Shown: piece after piece, positions 6,305-6,620 of the stretch | Position numbering within the stretch: the stretch's first letter is position 1 | Layout: every line of letters starts with the position of its first letter | Source: Candidatus Mediterraneibacter stercorigallinarum | GTDB taxonomy: Bacteria; Bacillota; Clostridia; Lachnospirales; Lachnospiraceae | Direction of reading: 5' to 3' | Length of the DNA stretch: 6,620 nucleotides | NCBI GenBank assembly: GCA_019116185.1 | Contig: DXCD01000150.1 | Coordinates: 1-6,620, forward strand | Program-made: the position numbers and the translations under genes | The notes under the pieces: generated by a model | Told to the model about the DNA's origin: nothing | The model's database searches: none | The model's input: the letters and a program-made list of their open reading frames with translations, nothing else

Positions 6305-6620
6305 CTAAAAAGCTGTTATCGAAAGAGCCATCATGACTACATTCATAAGTATAGCGAATATGCACAAAATGATGACCGATGGCTGCGTAACTGCCCATTT
6401 ATAATATTCTTTTGGCGTGGCATTATCTGAAAACCATTTTTTCAACTTTCCGCGCTCCTTCACTAAAACCATTATTCCTATAACGAAGCCTGCCGTCAGG
6501 CATCCATAATATGTGATATAAGACATTGTTTCCGGCAGCTGATCCAGCAGCCATTCAAATACATTTCCTAAAAACAGGTTGTTGGTGATATGCAATAATA
6601 TTGCCCACTTTATAGAATAC
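6305..6620 (-). CDS. CPBP-family intramembrane metalloprotease, C-terminal part (5' end cut by window)
   Basis: The frame is open from the window edge (first whole codon at 6619) to the TAG at 6305-6307, giving 104 residues. The segment begins YSIKWAILLHITNNLFLG, which matches the last conserved block of CPBP (CAAX protease and bacteriocin-processing) proteins; the motif HxxxN is H10 or so followed by N four residues later. The TTG at 6595 is an internal Leu codon, not the start, because the upstream residues fit the family. The EExxxR and FxxxH motifs must lie upstream of the window. Two hydrophobic stretches follow, about TYYGCLTAGFVIGIMVLV and SVIILCIFAILMNVVMMAL, separated by a charged loop, so the C-terminus is membrane-embedded. 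The substrate is unknown; members of this family process prenylated proteins or peptides or confer bacteriocin immunity. The DNA is AT-richer than recJ and relA. Confidence 0.8.
   Translation of the reverse strand, partial: YSIKWAILLHITNNLFLGNVFEWLLDQLPETMSYITYYGCLTAGFVIGIMVLVKERGKLKKWFSDNATPKEYYKWAVTQPSVIILCIFAILMNVVMMALSITAF

Noticed and set aside
6593..6595. TTG as the start of a 96-residue membrane protein
   Set aside because: The frame continues to the window edge, and the upstream residues YSIKWAIL complete a CPBP family block, so the TTG is an internal Leu.

Overview
The window is an all-minus-strand block of chromosomal housekeeping genes from what looks like a Gram-positive anaerobe of the class Clostridia, most likely a Lachnospiraceae-type gut bacterium. 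That placement is an inference. It rests on the combination of RecJ, a long bifunctional Rel, a YqgX-like metallo-beta-lactamase-fold hydrolase and HemZ in one run, on strong AGGAGG-type ribosome binding sites, and on protein wording that reads as clostridial. I see no plus-strand gene, RNA gene, CRISPR array, insertion sequence or phage remnant.

Reading in the direction of transcription (from high to low coordinates): (1) 6620-6305 is the C-terminal third or so of a CPBP-family membrane protease, cut by the window edge and visibly AT-richer than the rest. (2) 6268-4556 is a complete recJ, starting 36 nt after the protease stop. (3) 4555-4386 is a 170-nt intergenic region holding a perfect 10-bp hairpin just after the recJ stop, a good sigma-A promoter for relA, and a 9-bp inverted repeat that embraces the promoter -10 box and the expected transcription start. 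(4) 4385-2082 is a complete relA/rel. (5) 2052-1429 is a small MBL-fold hydrolase, 29 nt after relA. (6) 1353-1 is hemZ, 76 nt or so further on, running off the window before its last ~50 codons.

The likely transcription units are protease-recJ, ending at or weakened by the hairpin, and relA-MBL-hemZ from the relA promoter. RecJ serves DNA repair, Rel sets the alarmone level under starvation, the MBL protein is probably a thioesterase/glyoxalase-II-like hydrolase, and HemZ is a radical SAM protein tied to porphyrin metabolism. They share an operon neighbourhood rather than a single pathway.

Nothing here is a convincing undescribed system. The points worth a second look are small: an in-frame 33-bp tandem duplication in the HemZ linker, the palindrome over the relA promoter, the U-in-the-loop hairpin behind recJ, and the absence of apt and dtd from their familiar place next to relA.
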